64,000 bases of DNA from Niabella beijingensis (GCF_020034665.1 NZ_JAIQDI010000002.1:1302001-1366000); one strand, 5' to 3'. Shown: positions 52,921 through 62,135, counted from the first letter of the stretch. The notes: generated from the sequence alone by a model not told the origin. Numbers and translations are program-made.

Positions 52921-54042
52921 TTATTTTAATTTTTTAATAAAGTTGACAATTCGCTCACAGGCCTTCCCGTCACCATAGGGATTATGAAGCGCCGACATCT
53001 GTTCGTATCGTTCTTTACTATCCAATAATGACTGTGTTTGGAAAATAATTTTTTGTTTGTCAGTGCCTACTAAAATTACAGTACCAGCCTCCACGGCTTC
53101 CGGCCGTTCTGTTGTATCCCGCATTACCAGTACCGGTTTCCCCAGACTGGGAGCCTCTTCCTGTACACCTCCTGAGTCCGTAATAATGATGTAGGCTTGG
53201 TTCATCAACCAAACAAACGCCGGGTACGCTAAGGGCTCTATTAATTTTATATTATTGATACCGGACAGAATCTCGTATACCGGACCTTTTACATTAGGAT
53301 TCAGGTGGACGGGGTAGATAATCTGCACATCAGGATTGGCTGTAGCAATTTGTTTCAATGCTTCACAAATATTGATAAATCCCTGACCATGATTTTCCCT
53401 GCGATGCCCGGTCACCAGTATGAGTCTTTTATCCGGATTGACTATATCTTTTAATTGGCTGATATCTGCGTTATTTAATTGTTGTACCCGGGCCGAGCTA
53501 TCGAACAATGCATCAATAACTGTATTTCCAGTAATTAAAATAGCCTGCGGCGATATATTTTCTTGTATGAGATTTTCTTTTGAAGTATGGGTTGGGGCAA
53601 AATGGAAATCACAAATTCTGCCAGTTACCTGCCTATTTATTTCTTCCGGAAACGGAGAGCGTTTATTGTGAGTTCTAAGCCCCGCTTCTACATGACAGAT
53701 CTTTGCTCCCGAATAAAAAGCTGCTATACTTGCTGCCATGGTAGTAGTAGTGTCTCCATGGACATAGACAAAATCCGGTTTAAACGCTTCAAGTACAGGC
53801 TTTAAACCTGTAAGAATGTCAGCGGTCAGTGTATACAGATTTTGGTTGGGTTTCATTAAATCCAAGTCAAAATCTGGTGTAATCTCAAAAAAATCCAATA
53901 CCTGATCTAGCATTTCCCGATGCTGTGCTGTTACACAAACTTTGGTATCGAATTGATCGGGGTGTTTTAAAAACTCTTTTACCAAAGGCGCCATTTTAAT
54001 AGCCTCAGGGCGTGTTCCAAAAACAATTAAATTTTTTTTCAT
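52921..54042 (-). CDS. wecB: UDP-N-acetylglucosamine 2-epimerase (non-hydrolysing)
   Basis: Interconverts UDP-GlcNAc and UDP-ManNAc. The 373 residues start LIVFGTRPEAIKMAPLV. VHGDTTTTMAASIAAFYSGAKICHVEAGLRT, VTGHRRENHGQG and SGGVQEEAPSLGKPVLVMRDTTERPEA are the family hallmarks. It begins the nucleotide-sugar block of the locus. Upstream, a 500-base gap separates it from wzc. Confidence 0.96.
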   Translation of the reverse strand: MKKNLIVFGTRPEAIKMAPLVKEFLKHPDQFDTKVCVTAQHREMLDQVLDFFEITPDFDLDLMKPNQNLYTLTADILTGLKPVLEAFKPDFVYVHGDTTTTMAASIAAFYSGAKICHVEAGLRTHNKRSPFPEEINRQVTGRICDFHFAPTHTSKENLIQENISPQAILITGNTVIDALFDSSARVQQLNNADISQLKDIVNPDKRLILVTGHRRENHGQGFINICEALKQIATANPDVQIIYPVHLNPNVKGPVYEILSGINNIKLIEPLAYPAFVWLMNQAYIIITDSGGVQEEAPSLGKPVLVMRDTTERPEAVEAGTVILVGTDKQKIIFQTQSLLDSKERYEQMSALHNPYGDGKACERIVNFIKKLK

Positions 54043-54123
54043 AAATAGAGTTATAATAGAGCGTCAATTTTATCGGCAATAGATCCTTTAGTTATAGTAT
54101 CATTACCTCTAGTATAATTGCTT

Positions 54124-54131
54124 CAAATTTA
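54124..54131 (-). promoter_or_regulatory. Possible -7 box for wecB and downstream genes
   Basis: Minus-strand TAAATTTG matches TAnnTTTG exactly, 82 bases before the wecB ATG. No TTG is found at the -33 position, so this is tentative. Confidence 0.35.
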
Positions 54132-54459
54132 ACAGAGGACGGTTCTGTCTGGTTTTTGTATCTGTATTGTGAGGCAAATAAACAAGCCCGGCTTATCTTA
54201 GAAAACAACCTCGATAACAGTTTATCCAAGAGTATTTATCCAATTCTGTTTTTTATCTCAGATTGTTCTGCCACAAAGAGCTAACTCGCATACTTGGTAG
54301 TTTTGCAAGGAGAGGAGGACCTGTTATATCTTCTGCCCTAAAATATGACTAAGTTCCCTTGATCGAAGTGTTGTTGGTATATACAAACAACACACACTCG
54401 TATTATGATTTGCCAACGGCTTATTTTGAGAGACAGGGAATGTTGATAATGATAGAGTC

Positions 54460-54486
54460 TTTGATCGGTCTTCGCGACCGGTCAAA
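54460..54486. repeat. Near-perfect hairpin downstream of wzc-like gene
   Basis: TTTGA-CGGTC (54460-54470, with one unpaired base) faces GACCG-TCAAA (54476-54486) around a TTCGC loop, giving an 11-position stem with one mismatch. It sits 57 bases past the wzc stop. There is no adjacent T run in the minus direction, so it may pause RNA polymerase or stabilise the 3' end rather than terminate. Confidence 0.45.
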
Positions 54487-54542
54487 CAGTATTCATTATC
54501 ATTTGATTTTTGCCCATCTAATGTTCAAATATCCTATTCCTA

Positions 54543-56927
54543 TTATTTAAAAAGGCTTCTTATCATTTTACCCAGACTTCTTTTCGTTTTTACATCATTG
54601 TCTCCATAACCATACCCATAACCATAGCCATAACCATAACCGTAAGAGTTTTGGGGTTTGGCATCATTCAGTACTATCATCAAATGATTAAGCTTCTTAT
54701 TGCTATAAATGTCCTGTACAATATTCAACTGCTCCTTAAAGGTGTAGTTATAGCGTACGACATAGGCGCTGATATTAGCAAAATTACCCAACGTGAAGGC
54801 ATCCGATACCTGGCCCACTGGCGGACAGTCTATAATAATATGATCATACTCTTGTTTCAGGAAATTAAAGAGTTCGACTATTCGTTCGCTCAACAAAAGC
54901 TCTGAAGGGTTTGGTGGAATGGGTCCTGATCCAATTACATACATTCCTTTCAATTCCCGTACAGGCTGAACTAGATCGGCAGGGCTAAGGCTTCGATCTA
55001 TTACAAAATTGGAAATACCTCTGGATGAAGGTATCCCTAAGCCTTTTAATAATTTGGGTTTGCGCAGGTCAAATTCTAACAATACCACCTTCTTCCCACT
55101 CAAAACCAAACTGGCCCCCAGATTGGTACAGAAAAAGGTCTTTCCTTCTCCGCTCATACTGGATGTGGTTAAAATTACTTTATCTTCTTCCCCTGAAGTA
55201 GCAAATTTCAGATTGCTGCGGATTAAACGGAACATTTCCGAGATAGGAGAGCGCGTATTTTCCTTAACCACTAATTCTTCATCTGATTGAGCATGCATGA
55301 TCTCTCCGAGAATGGGAATGTTAGTACGGATTAGGATGTCCTTTTGCAAACGTACTTTGTCATTTAAGAGATCTCGTATGTACATGATAGCAAAAGGAAT
55401 CAAAATGCCAGCTATTATTGCGCCAAGATAGATCAGCATTTTCTTGGGAGAAACTGGTTTATTGTCTGCTGCAGTATCATCAATGATCCGGGAATTAGAT
55501 ACCGTTGCTGCCAAGGAGATCAAGGACTCTTCTTTTTTTTGCAACAAATACTGATAGATGGTTTGTTTAATACCTTGTTCCCGTTGGATTTCCAGCAATT
55601 GCCGTTCCACCGCCGGTACAGTTTTTATTTTGGACTGAAACTGCCCATAGTCTTTGTCAATGAGCCCCTGAGTTACATTTACTCCCTTTTGCAGGTTGCG
55701 GATATTTTCGGAAATGCTTTTGCGCACCGTGCTGATACTTTTATCAATGTTCTGTACCAGTATATTGTCTGGTTCTACTGTTGTCAGCGTCTGCTGCCGT
55801 TTTAATTGCAAGTCATTAAAACTCTGGATCAAGCCATTAAGGGTAGGGTCCTGGATTCCTAGAGAAGTAGGTACTAAGGTATGCTCATTTCCCGGTTTGC
55901 TGATATATGTCTGAAGAGAAGTAAGAATGGATGCCTGTAGTTTGGCATCTTCCATTTTTTGATAAAGCCCCTGAGTCTGAGTCATGTATTGGTTAATATC
56001 CGAGGTCACATCAGTGATCTGATTTTTTTCTTTAAATTCGGATACCTTTTTTTCCACCCCAGAGAGCTCACCCACCAAAGTACGCAGACGATCATCAATA
56101 AAAGCCACGGTATTCCGGGAAACGATATTCTTATCATCGACCGCATCCTGGTTATAAACTTCGATAAGTTTATTGATAATGTCTATGGCTTTTTGAGAAA
56201 CAGGGTCCTTAACTGTAATTATAATAGTGCTTGTCTGTTGATCACTTACGTCAATCGATAAGTTTTTTGCATAAGCTGCTGCGTATTCTTTAATGTTATT
56301 GAAACGAAGCAGGATCTTATCGTCTGAAAACCGATAGTTTGGGTTGGGGTTGATGCTAAAAGTTCCGAAAGGCATTTGTATTTTTTGCCCGAAACGGAAG
56401 GTCTTTGAGCTACCGGCATCTTCTGTCAAGATAAATTCCGAACGAGGCTTATTTACTGAAATTGAATAATTCCCAATCCCTCTTTTTAAAAGGGAATCTT
56501 CGTAAAGTGTATCAATGTTGATGATAAAAGGCCTGTTTCTCCCGTAAGCTTCAGAAGTGCGTATGTTCCCCTGCACAAATTGGGTGGGTTGTAAGTCCGG
56601 CAACTGCCGGAGAGTTCTCTGTAAGAGGCTTTTACTCTTAAGTACGCGTACTTCATTGTCTACGCTTTTAGTTGTATTAAATATGTCAAGGTCCTGAAAC
56701 ATTTGCATCGCATCAGTGCCTCCGCCCCCTTTTTTATCATCCTTTACTAACAGCTCCGCGCTTGTTTGATAGACTGGCGTAGTGTAACGTAGATAAAAAA
56801 AAGCGAGGACCAGACATGTAACTATCCCAAGTACAAACCAGTACCAGTTGCGTGTGTAACGGGTGATCTCCGCACGTAAATTGATTTCCTTGGGTTGTTC
56901 AACAGATACTACAGATTCTTCGTTCAT
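54543..56927 (-). CDS. Wzc-like polysaccharide co-polymerase / BY-kinase
   Basis: A 794-residue inner-membrane protein controlling chain length and export. It has an N-terminal Wzz domain with a first helix near residues 31-50, a long periplasmic coiled region (about 70-490), and a second helix near residues 498-518 (preceded by KPVSPKKMLIYLG). The cytoplasmic BY-kinase has Walker A in MSGEGKTFFCTNLG, Walker A' in LLEFDLRKPKL and Walker B in HIIIDCPPVGQ. The C-terminus carries seven YG dipeptides, the autophosphorylation cluster. It follows the wza-like gene by 40 bases. It should work with that protein and the Wzx/Wzy pair. Confidence 0.94.
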   Translation of the reverse strand: MNEESVVSVEQPKEINLRAEITRYTRNWYWFVLGIVTCLVLAFFYLRYTTPVYQTSAELLVKDDKKGGGGTDAMQMFQDLDIFNTTKSVDNEVRVLKSKSLLQRTLRQLPDLQPTQFVQGNIRTSEAYGRNRPFIINIDTLYEDSLLKRGIGNYSISVNKPRSEFILTEDAGSSKTFRFGQKIQMPFGTFSINPNPNYRFSDDKILLRFNNIKEYAAAYAKNLSIDVSDQQTSTIIITVKDPVSQKAIDIINKLIEVYNQDAVDDKNIVSRNTVAFIDDRLRTLVGELSGVEKKVSEFKEKNQITDVTSDINQYMTQTQGLYQKMEDAKLQASILTSLQTYISKPGNEHTLVPTSLGIQDPTLNGLIQSFNDLQLKRQQTLTTVEPDNILVQNIDKSISTVRKSISENIRNLQKGVNVTQGLIDKDYGQFQSKIKTVPAVERQLLEIQREQGIKQTIYQYLLQKKEESLISLAATVSNSRIIDDTAADNKPVSPKKMLIYLGAIIAGILIPFAIMYIRDLLNDKVRLQKDILIRTNIPILGEIMHAQSDEELVVKENTRSPISEMFRLIRSNLKFATSGEEDKVILTTSSMSGEGKTFFCTNLGASLVLSGKKVVLLEFDLRKPKLLKGLGIPSSRGISNFVIDRSLSPADLVQPVRELKGMYVIGSGPIPPNPSELLLSERIVELFNFLKQEYDHIIIDCPPVGQVSDAFTLGNFANISAYVVRYNYTFKEQLNIVQDIYSNKKLNHLMIVLNDAKPQNSYGYGYGYGYGYGYGDNDVKTKRSLGKMIRSLFK
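54603..54644 (-). repeat. Hexanucleotide array coding seven Tyr-Gly pairs
   Basis: Seven tandem hexamers (consensus TATGGT on the minus strand, with third-position changes) encode the tyrosine cluster at the end of the Wzc-like kinase. Slippage by whole units would keep frame and change the number of phosphorylatable tyrosines. Confidence 0.75.
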
Positions 56928-56967
56928 TAGAAAGCGTAAATTATTGTTATAATTGCAAGATCTTTAA

Positions 56968-57819
56968 TTAGCGCAACAGTGAAGCCAGGATCACAGCGAT
57001 CGCTGAAATACCTGCTGTGGCAATAGGGACCCAGCGATAATTGCTGGCATCTACCTGCTTAGCTTTAAGGTTATTCTCCGGTTGCACATATACCACATCG
57101 TTCTGCTGAAGGTAGAAGTAGGGAGAGGTAAATACATTTTTGTCAGTCAGGTTAATGCGCTGCATGGTCCTGGTGCCATCTTTTTCCCGGATCACCAATA
57201 TATTTTCCCGGATGGCATAGGGCGTAAGGTCCCCTGCCATTCCCAAAGCTTCTAATACATTCACCCGCTCATCAGGAACTGTAAATGATCCAGGGCGTGC
57301 TACCTCTCCGATCACCGTCACTTTATAATTAAGAAACTTTAGATTTACAATTGGATCCTTGGCTGTTTTGGCTACTTCGGCTGTTATCTTGTCCTGAGCT
57401 TCTTTGCGGGTGAGTCCGGCAATATCTATTTTCCCAAGTACCGGAAGATTTACCTGACCTTTTTCGTCCACAAGATATCCGCTTCGTGTCGCATCAAAGC
57501 TATTTGTATTATAAGTATTAACAGTAGTATTTGCTGCGCTGCTCTGAGTTGTAACCAGTGATTGCGGGGGTGCTCCAGAACTGAAAAGCTGATTGTATTC
57601 AGGACTTAGAGTGGTAATATTAATGCCCAAGATGTCCCCTTTTTCGATCTTTGCAGCCATCTTATTGACAATCTGCGTGGTATCGCCTTCCGGCGGGAGG
57701 TTGTTAAAATACACAAGATTCCTGTTAGTACGGCAGGATGTCATCGCCAGTACGGTGAAAGCAAGTATAACACACACTCCTTCCCATGTTTTAAAGGGGG
57801 CGTTTTCACGTATTTTCAT
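56968..57819 (-). CDS. Wza-like polysaccharide export lipoprotein
   Basis: An outer-membrane export protein of about 283 residues. I start it at the ATG at 57819 because the -7 box at 57850-57857 places transcription start near 57842, downstream of an alternative ATG at 57852. The signal ends LAMTSC with Cys29 lipidated. The polysaccharide-export domain (about 40-150, with IEKGDILGINI and YLVDEKGQVNLPVLGKIDIAGLTRKEAQDKI) is followed by an SLBB domain (KVTVIGEVARPGSFTVPDERVNVLEALGMAGDLT) and a C-terminal membrane helix (WVPIATAGISAIAVILASLL). It heads the minus-strand locus. Confidence 0.92.
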   Translation of the reverse strand: MKIRENAPFKTWEGVCVILAFTVLAMTSCRTNRNLVYFNNLPPEGDTTQIVNKMAAKIEKGDILGINITTLSPEYNQLFSSGAPPQSLVTTQSSAANTTVNTYNTNSFDATRSGYLVDEKGQVNLPVLGKIDIAGLTRKEAQDKITAEVAKTAKDPIVNLKFLNYKVTVIGEVARPGSFTVPDERVNVLEALGMAGDLTPYAIRENILVIREKDGTRTMQRINLTDKNVFTSPYFYLQQNDVVYVQPENNLKAKQVDASNYRWVPIATAGISAIAVILASLLR

Positions 57820-57849
57820 AAAATAACGAGGTTTCAAATGAATAGTTTG

Positions 57850-57857
57850 CAAATATA
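57850..57857 (-). promoter_or_regulatory. -7 box of the polysaccharide locus
   Basis: Minus-strand TATATTTG is an exact TAnnTTTG match 30 bases before the chosen wza ATG at 57819. A TTTC lies 16 bases upstream as a weak -33. The divergent accA gene starts 177 bases away. Confidence 0.5.
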
Positions 57858-57977
57858 AACGGTGAGGGGATAAGAAACGGATTTTTAAAAAAGTTTTATT
57901 TAGACACTATTACATATGTATGTTAACATGATATTATCATTAAACGGATTACTTATTGTTAATGTTTTTAGCGAAAA

Positions 57978-58010
57978 TTTCGACTTATCCTTCAGAAATT
58001 CTTAATTTCG
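57978..58010 (+). promoter_or_regulatory. Possible promoter of accA
   Basis: TTTCG (57978-57982) and TAATTTCG (58003-58010) are separated by 20 bases. Each differs by one base from the TTTG and TAnnTTTG consensus. The ATG follows 23 bases later. Confidence 0.4.
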
Positions 58011-58033
58011 ACGCGTAATAAGAAGAAAAAATT

Positions 58034-59008
58034 ATGCCACAAGATCAGGTTAGACAATTTTTGGATTTTGAAAAGCCGATTAAGGACCTTTTAGACGAGA
58101 TTCAGCTGACAAAGGAACGTACTGAAAAGACAAAAATCGATCTTTCTGACCAGGTGGTTCAATTGGAACATAAGGTAGCGGAAACGCGCAGGAGTATCAC
58201 CCAGAACCTTACTGACTGGCAACGTGTTCAGCTGAGCCGGCATCCGGATCGTCCCTATACACATAAGTATATAGAATTGATGACGGAAAACTATGTGGAA
58301 TTATACGGTGACCGCAATATTAAAGACGATAAAGCAATGGTCGGAGGCTTCGCAACCATTGATGGTCATACAGTTATGATCATCGGGCAGCAGAAAGGTT
58401 CAAATACGAAGAAACGACAGCTCCGCAACTTTGGAATGGCAAATCCTGAAGGCTACCGGAAAGCATTGCGACTGATGAAACTGGCGGAAAAATTTAACAA
58501 ACCGATAATAACGCTGATCGACACCCCGGGCGCATTTCCCGGACTGGAAGCAGAGGAGCGGGGCCAGGGTGAAGCAATTGCCCGGAATATTTATGAAATG
58601 ATGCGCCTGAAAGTACCGGTGATCTGTGTAATCATTGGCGAAGGTGCCAGCGGCGGTGCCCTGGGTATTGGCGTCGGAGACCGGGTTTTTATGATGGAAA
58701 ATACCTGGTATACGGTGATTTCTCCCGAAAACTGCTCTACCATCTTATGGAGAAGCTGGGATTTTAAAGTAAAAGCAGCCGAACAACTGAAGCTGACCTC
58801 CTCAAAAATGAAAGCGTTCGGACTGATCGACGGCATTGTGCCGGAACCGGATGGAGGGGCACACTGGGATTATGCAATCGCTGCTCAAAACCTTAAAAAG
58901 CAATTGATTGCGTCTTTGGATGAGTTGAGACCGATCGATCCGCAGCAGCGGATCAATGAACGGATCGATAAGTTCTCCAAAATGGGTTTCTGGGAAGAGT
59001 ATAAATAA
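58034..59008 (+). CDS. accA: Acetyl-CoA carboxylase carboxyltransferase subunit alpha
   Basis: One half of the carboxyltransferase that makes malonyl-CoA for fatty acid synthesis. The 324 residues have the helical N-terminus ([15 protein letters not shown]) and the crotonase-like core with [54 protein letters not shown], and [31 protein letters not shown]. Standard length. No accD gene is visible in the window. dapA follows after 80 bases, perhaps on the same transcript. Confidence 0.97.
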   Translation: MPQDQVRQFLDFEKPIKDLLDEIQLTKERTEKTKIDLSDQVVQLEHKVAETRRSITQNLTDWQRVQLSRHPDRPYTHKYIELMTENYVELYGDRNIKDDKAMVGGFATIDGHTVMIIGQQKGSNTKKRQLRNFGMANPEGYRKALRLMKLAEKFNKPIITLIDTPGAFPGLEAEERGQGEAIARNIYEMMRLKVPVICVIIGEGASGGALGIGVGDRVFMMENTWYTVISPENCSTILWRSWDFKVKAAEQLKLTSSKMKAFGLIDGIVPEPDGGAHWDYAIAAQNLKKQLIASLDELRPIDPQQRINERIDKFSKMGFWEEYK

Positions 59009-59088
59009 AGGTCCCGCCGAACCATAACTACCATTAAATTTCAAATTCAAAATCTAAGATCCGTAGCCCGGATCTCAAATCTAAATAA

Positions 59089-59979
59089 ATGTCACTACAG
59101 GAAAAATTTACAGGAACCGGCATCGCCATTGTTACGCCATTTAATGACGACCGATCGATCGACTGGGCAAGTTTCGAAAAACTGATCAATTTTTGGATCG
59201 AAAATAAGGTGGAATACCTGGTTGCAGTTGGAACTACCGGAGAAAGTGCCACTCAAACCCGCGAAGAAGAACAGGAGGTGTTTGACTTTGTAAAAAAAAT
59301 AACAGGGGGAAGGGTGCCGCTTGTTGCAGGGGTTGGCGGCAATGATACCCGTGAAGTACTGGAAGCTTTCGGGAATATGAAGCTGGATGGCTATGACGCG
59401 ATACTTTCCGTATCTCCTTACTACAATAAACCCCGCCAGGAAGGGATCTATCAGCATTATAAGGCATTGAATGATGCGGCACCGTTGCCGATAATTATGT
59501 ATAATGTACCGGGACGTACAGGAATGAGCGTTTCCGTAGAAACCACATTGCGTATTGCCCATGACTGCAAAAATATCTTTGCTACCAAGGAAGCCTCCGG
59601 CAGTTTTGAACAGGTGAACCAGATCATGAAAGCAAAGCCTGCAAACTTTATGGTGATCAGCGGGGATGATGCGATTACCCTGCCAATGATCGCCTGTGGC
59701 GCAAAAGGCCTGATCTCTGTAGTGGCCAATGCTTATCCCAAAGAGTATTCGGATATGGTACGGCTTTGCCTGGCAGGAAAATTTGAGGCAGCACTTCCCC
59801 TGCATTTAAAATATTTAGATATGGTGGATGCCCTGTTTAAAGAAGGCAGTCCTTCAGGAGTAAAGTATGCGCTGCATAAAATGGGGTACTGTAAAAATAC
59901 CATGCGGCTCCCTGTTGTTCCTGTAAGTAAAAATCACGAAGAACGTATTGATCAACTGATGGCAGTGATCGCAAATTAG
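59089..59979 (+). CDS. dapA: 4-hydroxy-tetrahydrodipicolinate synthase
   Basis: First committed step of lysine and diaminopimelate synthesis, condensing pyruvate with aspartate semialdehyde. The 296-residue TIM barrel has GTTGESATQT near residues 48-57, Tyr138 in MYNVPGRTG, and Schiff-base Lys167 in FATKEASGS. ISGDDAITLPMIACGAKGLISV is the usual late motif. It ends before a bidirectional terminator. Confidence 0.97.
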   Translation: MSLQEKFTGTGIAIVTPFNDDRSIDWASFEKLINFWIENKVEYLVAVGTTGESATQTREEEQEVFDFVKKITGGRVPLVAGVGGNDTREVLEAFGNMKLDGYDAILSVSPYYNKPRQEGIYQHYKALNDAAPLPIIMYNVPGRTGMSVSVETTLRIAHDCKNIFATKEASGSFEQVNQIMKAKPANFMVISGDDAITLPMIACGAKGLISVVANAYPKEYSDMVRLCLAGKFEAALPLHLKYLDMVDALFKEGSPSGVKYALHKMGYCKNTMRLPVVPVSKNHEERIDQLMAVIAN

Positions 59980-60000
59980 CAGTCAATAACAGAGCTATAA

Positions 60001-60036
60001 AGTAAAAGGCCTTCCTGATTGGAGGGCTTTTACTTT
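60001..60036. terminator. Bidirectional terminator after dapA
   Basis: AGTAAAAG (60001-60008) and CTTTTACT (60027-60034) close a stem that continues through GCCTTCC/GGAGGGC with a mismatch. A and T runs on the two sides serve dapA and the convergent saccharopine-dehydrogenase-like gene. Confidence 0.75.
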
Positions 60037-60050
60037 ATATGTTATCACCT

Positions 60051-61394
60051 TTACAAGAGTTCTTCTTTTTCATAAAACCGGATCCCGTTCTGCTCCAGCT
60101 CCCGGAGCAGGGGATCATAGATCTCTTTTCCCGTAGGTATACACAATCCTTTTGCCCGTATATGCCCGGTCAGGATCAGTTTGGTTGCAATACCCAGCGG
60201 AAGCCCCACGGTTTTTGCCATGGCCGTATGTACGGCGTCTTCTCCTTTTACGATAAGCGAACTGATCGTTTTTTGGTGTACCCCCTGCATCTGGTATTCG
60301 ACCTCATGGATCATAATGATCATATCCCGGTCTCCCGGGGACAGGGTGAGTCTTGTTTCCAGCAGGTATTGGAGGATGTCAGCCGAAACCGTTGTATGCC
60401 GGGGCAGGGGCCCGTCGCTCATCAATCCCAGGTAACGGAATAAATGATCCACCAGTTCCTGTTCTGCAGCGGGCACATATCGATTCAGGAAATCTGCAAA
60501 AGTCTCCGCCCGCGTATAAAAATTCAAGCAGGCCGTGAACCAGTCGGCAATGGATTTATCCCGATAGCTGTTTATCAACTCTGCATCCGTAAGCGTAGAT
60601 AACCCGGCCTTTACAATATAGTTCCAGGCGGTACAAAAATCGGGATGCCGCAGAGTGGAGCGGACAACGGTTGTAGCGCTGTCGAGCTGGTAAACGGGAA
60701 TATAGGTCAGTGAATTCCGGTTGGGGTAGCAGGCCCATTTGCCCGAACCGGGTACCTCAATTACCGGACAATTTTCAAAAACTTCCTGATAGGGGACTTC
60801 TTTTAATTGCCCGTCAGTTTTATAAACAGCCCCCGCATAGCCCGCCAGTGCGATATTTCTGGGATTCCAGCTGATTTTATAATGCCAGGGATTGTTGTCG
60901 CTTTCCGGAGCTATCAATCCGCCGCAATGAGATTTAAAGCCGGATATCGTACCACCGGCGCTCCGGATCCGGTCAAAAAGCTGCATGGCACTCATATGAT
61001 CAATACCAGGGTCCAGCCCTGTTTCGCAAAGAAATAAGAGGTCATTGGCTTCGATTGCATCTTTTAACAACAGCAGTTCCTCATCGATATAGGAGGCTGT
61101 TAAAAGGTCTCGTTTTAGTTCCAGACAATCGCGGGCGACAAGGATGTGCAGGGCCGGGGGGAGCATGGAAATGACGATATCCGATTCCGTGATCAGTGTT
61201 TTCCTGAGCAATACATCATCTGCCATCAGCGCAACAGCTGTTCCTCTGGGGTGGCCGTTCAATTTGCTTTTTGCCAGTTCCGGATTTGCTTCGGCAACCG
61301 TAAGCTGCCAGTTCTCCTGCGCTGCCTGATCCAGCAGGTACCGGATCAATACCGTAGCAGATTTGCCGGCTCCAAACAGAAGGATCTTTTTCAT
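60051..61394 (-). CDS. Saccharopine dehydrogenase-like protein (LYS9 type)
   Basis: A 447-residue protein with an N-terminal Rossmann motif KKILLFGAGKSATVLIRYL and MLPPALHILVARDCLE. The C-terminal saccharopine reductase domain begins near residue 130 (CETGLDPGIDHMSAMQLFDRI, FKSHCGGLIAPESDNNPWHYKISWNPRNI), as in fungal and animal saccharopine reductases. In a bacterium that makes lysine through DapA and DapF this is more likely a lysine-degrading or polyamine-related enzyme. It is convergent with dapA. Confidence 0.88.
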   Translation of the reverse strand: MKKILLFGAGKSATVLIRYLLDQAAQENWQLTVAEANPELAKSKLNGHPRGTAVALMADDVLLRKTLITESDIVISMLPPALHILVARDCLELKRDLLTASYIDEELLLLKDAIEANDLLFLCETGLDPGIDHMSAMQLFDRIRSAGGTISGFKSHCGGLIAPESDNNPWHYKISWNPRNIALAGYAGAVYKTDGQLKEVPYQEVFENCPVIEVPGSGKWACYPNRNSLTYIPVYQLDSATTVVRSTLRHPDFCTAWNYIVKAGLSTLTDAELINSYRDKSIADWFTACLNFYTRAETFADFLNRYVPAAEQELVDHLFRYLGLMSDGPLPRHTTVSADILQYLLETRLTLSPGDRDMIIMIHEVEYQMQGVHQKTISSLIVKGEDAVHTAMAKTVGLPLGIATKLILTGHIRAKGLCIPTGKEIYDPLLRELEQNGIRFYEKEELL

Positions 61395-61475
61395 TTCAAT
61401 ACAAGTTAATCAATTCCCGCCAATACCAGGCGAACTGCTACAGTTCTGACGGGTCGTGCATCAAGATGCAGGGGA

Positions 61476-61505
61476 ATAAAAAAGGCTGCACCATTGCAGC
61501 CTTTC
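61476..61505 (-). terminator. Intrinsic terminator of sodC
   Basis: On the minus strand AAAGGCTGCA pairs with TGCAGCCTTT around a small loop and runs into six T (61478-61483). It lies 22 bases after the sodC stop. Confidence 0.8.
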
Positions 61506-61526
61506 AGAAAATTTAAACCGATCGTA

Positions 61527-62135
61527 TCAGGGCTTTGTGATAACACCGCAGCCGATGCGGGGACCACTGTTGCCGGTGGGTTGTGTTTTATAATCATCGG
61601 TACCGCCATGTACGATAATGGCGCGGCCAATGATCTCTTTTTCGCCCGGATCCACGCTCCACAGATCAGTCGTTACACTTTTTGTTGCATGCCCTGAAGC
61701 ATCTAATTTGATATTGCCGATATCGCCGGAGTGGAAGGCGGCAGAGCCCCACTCACCGTGATTGGATTTTGTAGGATTCCAGTGCCCGTGTGAGTTTTCT
61801 CCCTTCATGCCGCAATCGCCGTGCTCATGAAAGTGTACCGCCACATTACTGTCTGCCCGCTCTTTCAGATCGATCTCAAGGTCCAGCCGGATCTTTCCAT
61901 CTGTAAGTTTGTAGAACTTGGCTGTTCCAATGTGCTTGGTGCTGTCGGCAGTTAATTGCAGGTTTGCAACCGCCACCTGTGTGCCTTCCGGCGCTGGTGC
62001 GGTGGATGTTGAAGCACCGGTATCTACCGGTGCCATGCCCGTGGAGTCTGTTGTTTTTGTGTCCGAAGCGCTATTTCCGCAGGAGGCCAGGATCATGAGG
62101 GCCACGGTGCCCACAGCAAAGAAGGATTTTTTCAT
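61527..62135 (-). CDS. sodC: Cu/Zn superoxide dismutase lipoprotein
   Basis: A 202-residue envelope protein that dismutates superoxide. The signal ends LMILASC, with Cys19 lipidated if the second ATG (62135) is used; an ATG two codons upstream (62141) is also possible. A Ser/Thr/Ala-rich linker runs to about residue 55. The SOD domain has metal ligands in VHFHEHGDC, SHGHWNP, FHSGD and IVHGG, and ends GPRIGCGVI, with the disulfide cysteines in GDC and GCG. It stands alone with its own promoter and terminator. Confidence 0.94.
   Translation of the reverse strand: MKKSFFAVGTVALMILASCGNSASDTKTTDSTGMAPVDTGASTSTAPAPEGTQVAVANLQLTADSTKHIGTAKFYKLTDGKIRLDLEIDLKERADSNVAVHFHEHGDCGMKGENSHGHWNPTKSNHGEWGSAAFHSGDIGNIKLDASGHATKSVTTDLWSVDPGEKEIIGRAIIVHGGTDDYKTQPTGNSGPRIGCGVITKP

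Larger units (their letters stand above)
54043..54542. other. 500-base gap between wecB and wzc-like genes
   Basis: No convincing gene is visible. Minus-strand TAAATTTG at 54124-54131, an exact -7 consensus without a matching -33, could start a wecB transcript with an 82-base leader. A hairpin lies at 54460-54486. The rest is A+T-rich sequence with no recognised element; no enterobacterial-type JUMPstart element was recognised. Confidence 0.5.

Noticed and set aside
54360..54550. 63-codon plus-strand frame in the gap upstream of wecB
   Set aside because: No family likeness, contains the hairpin at 54460-54486, and has no promoter match; probably chance in A+T-rich DNA.
61146..61409. Small plus-strand frames opposite the saccharopine-dehydrogenase-like gene
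   Set aside because: Antisense shadows of a clear 447-residue protein.
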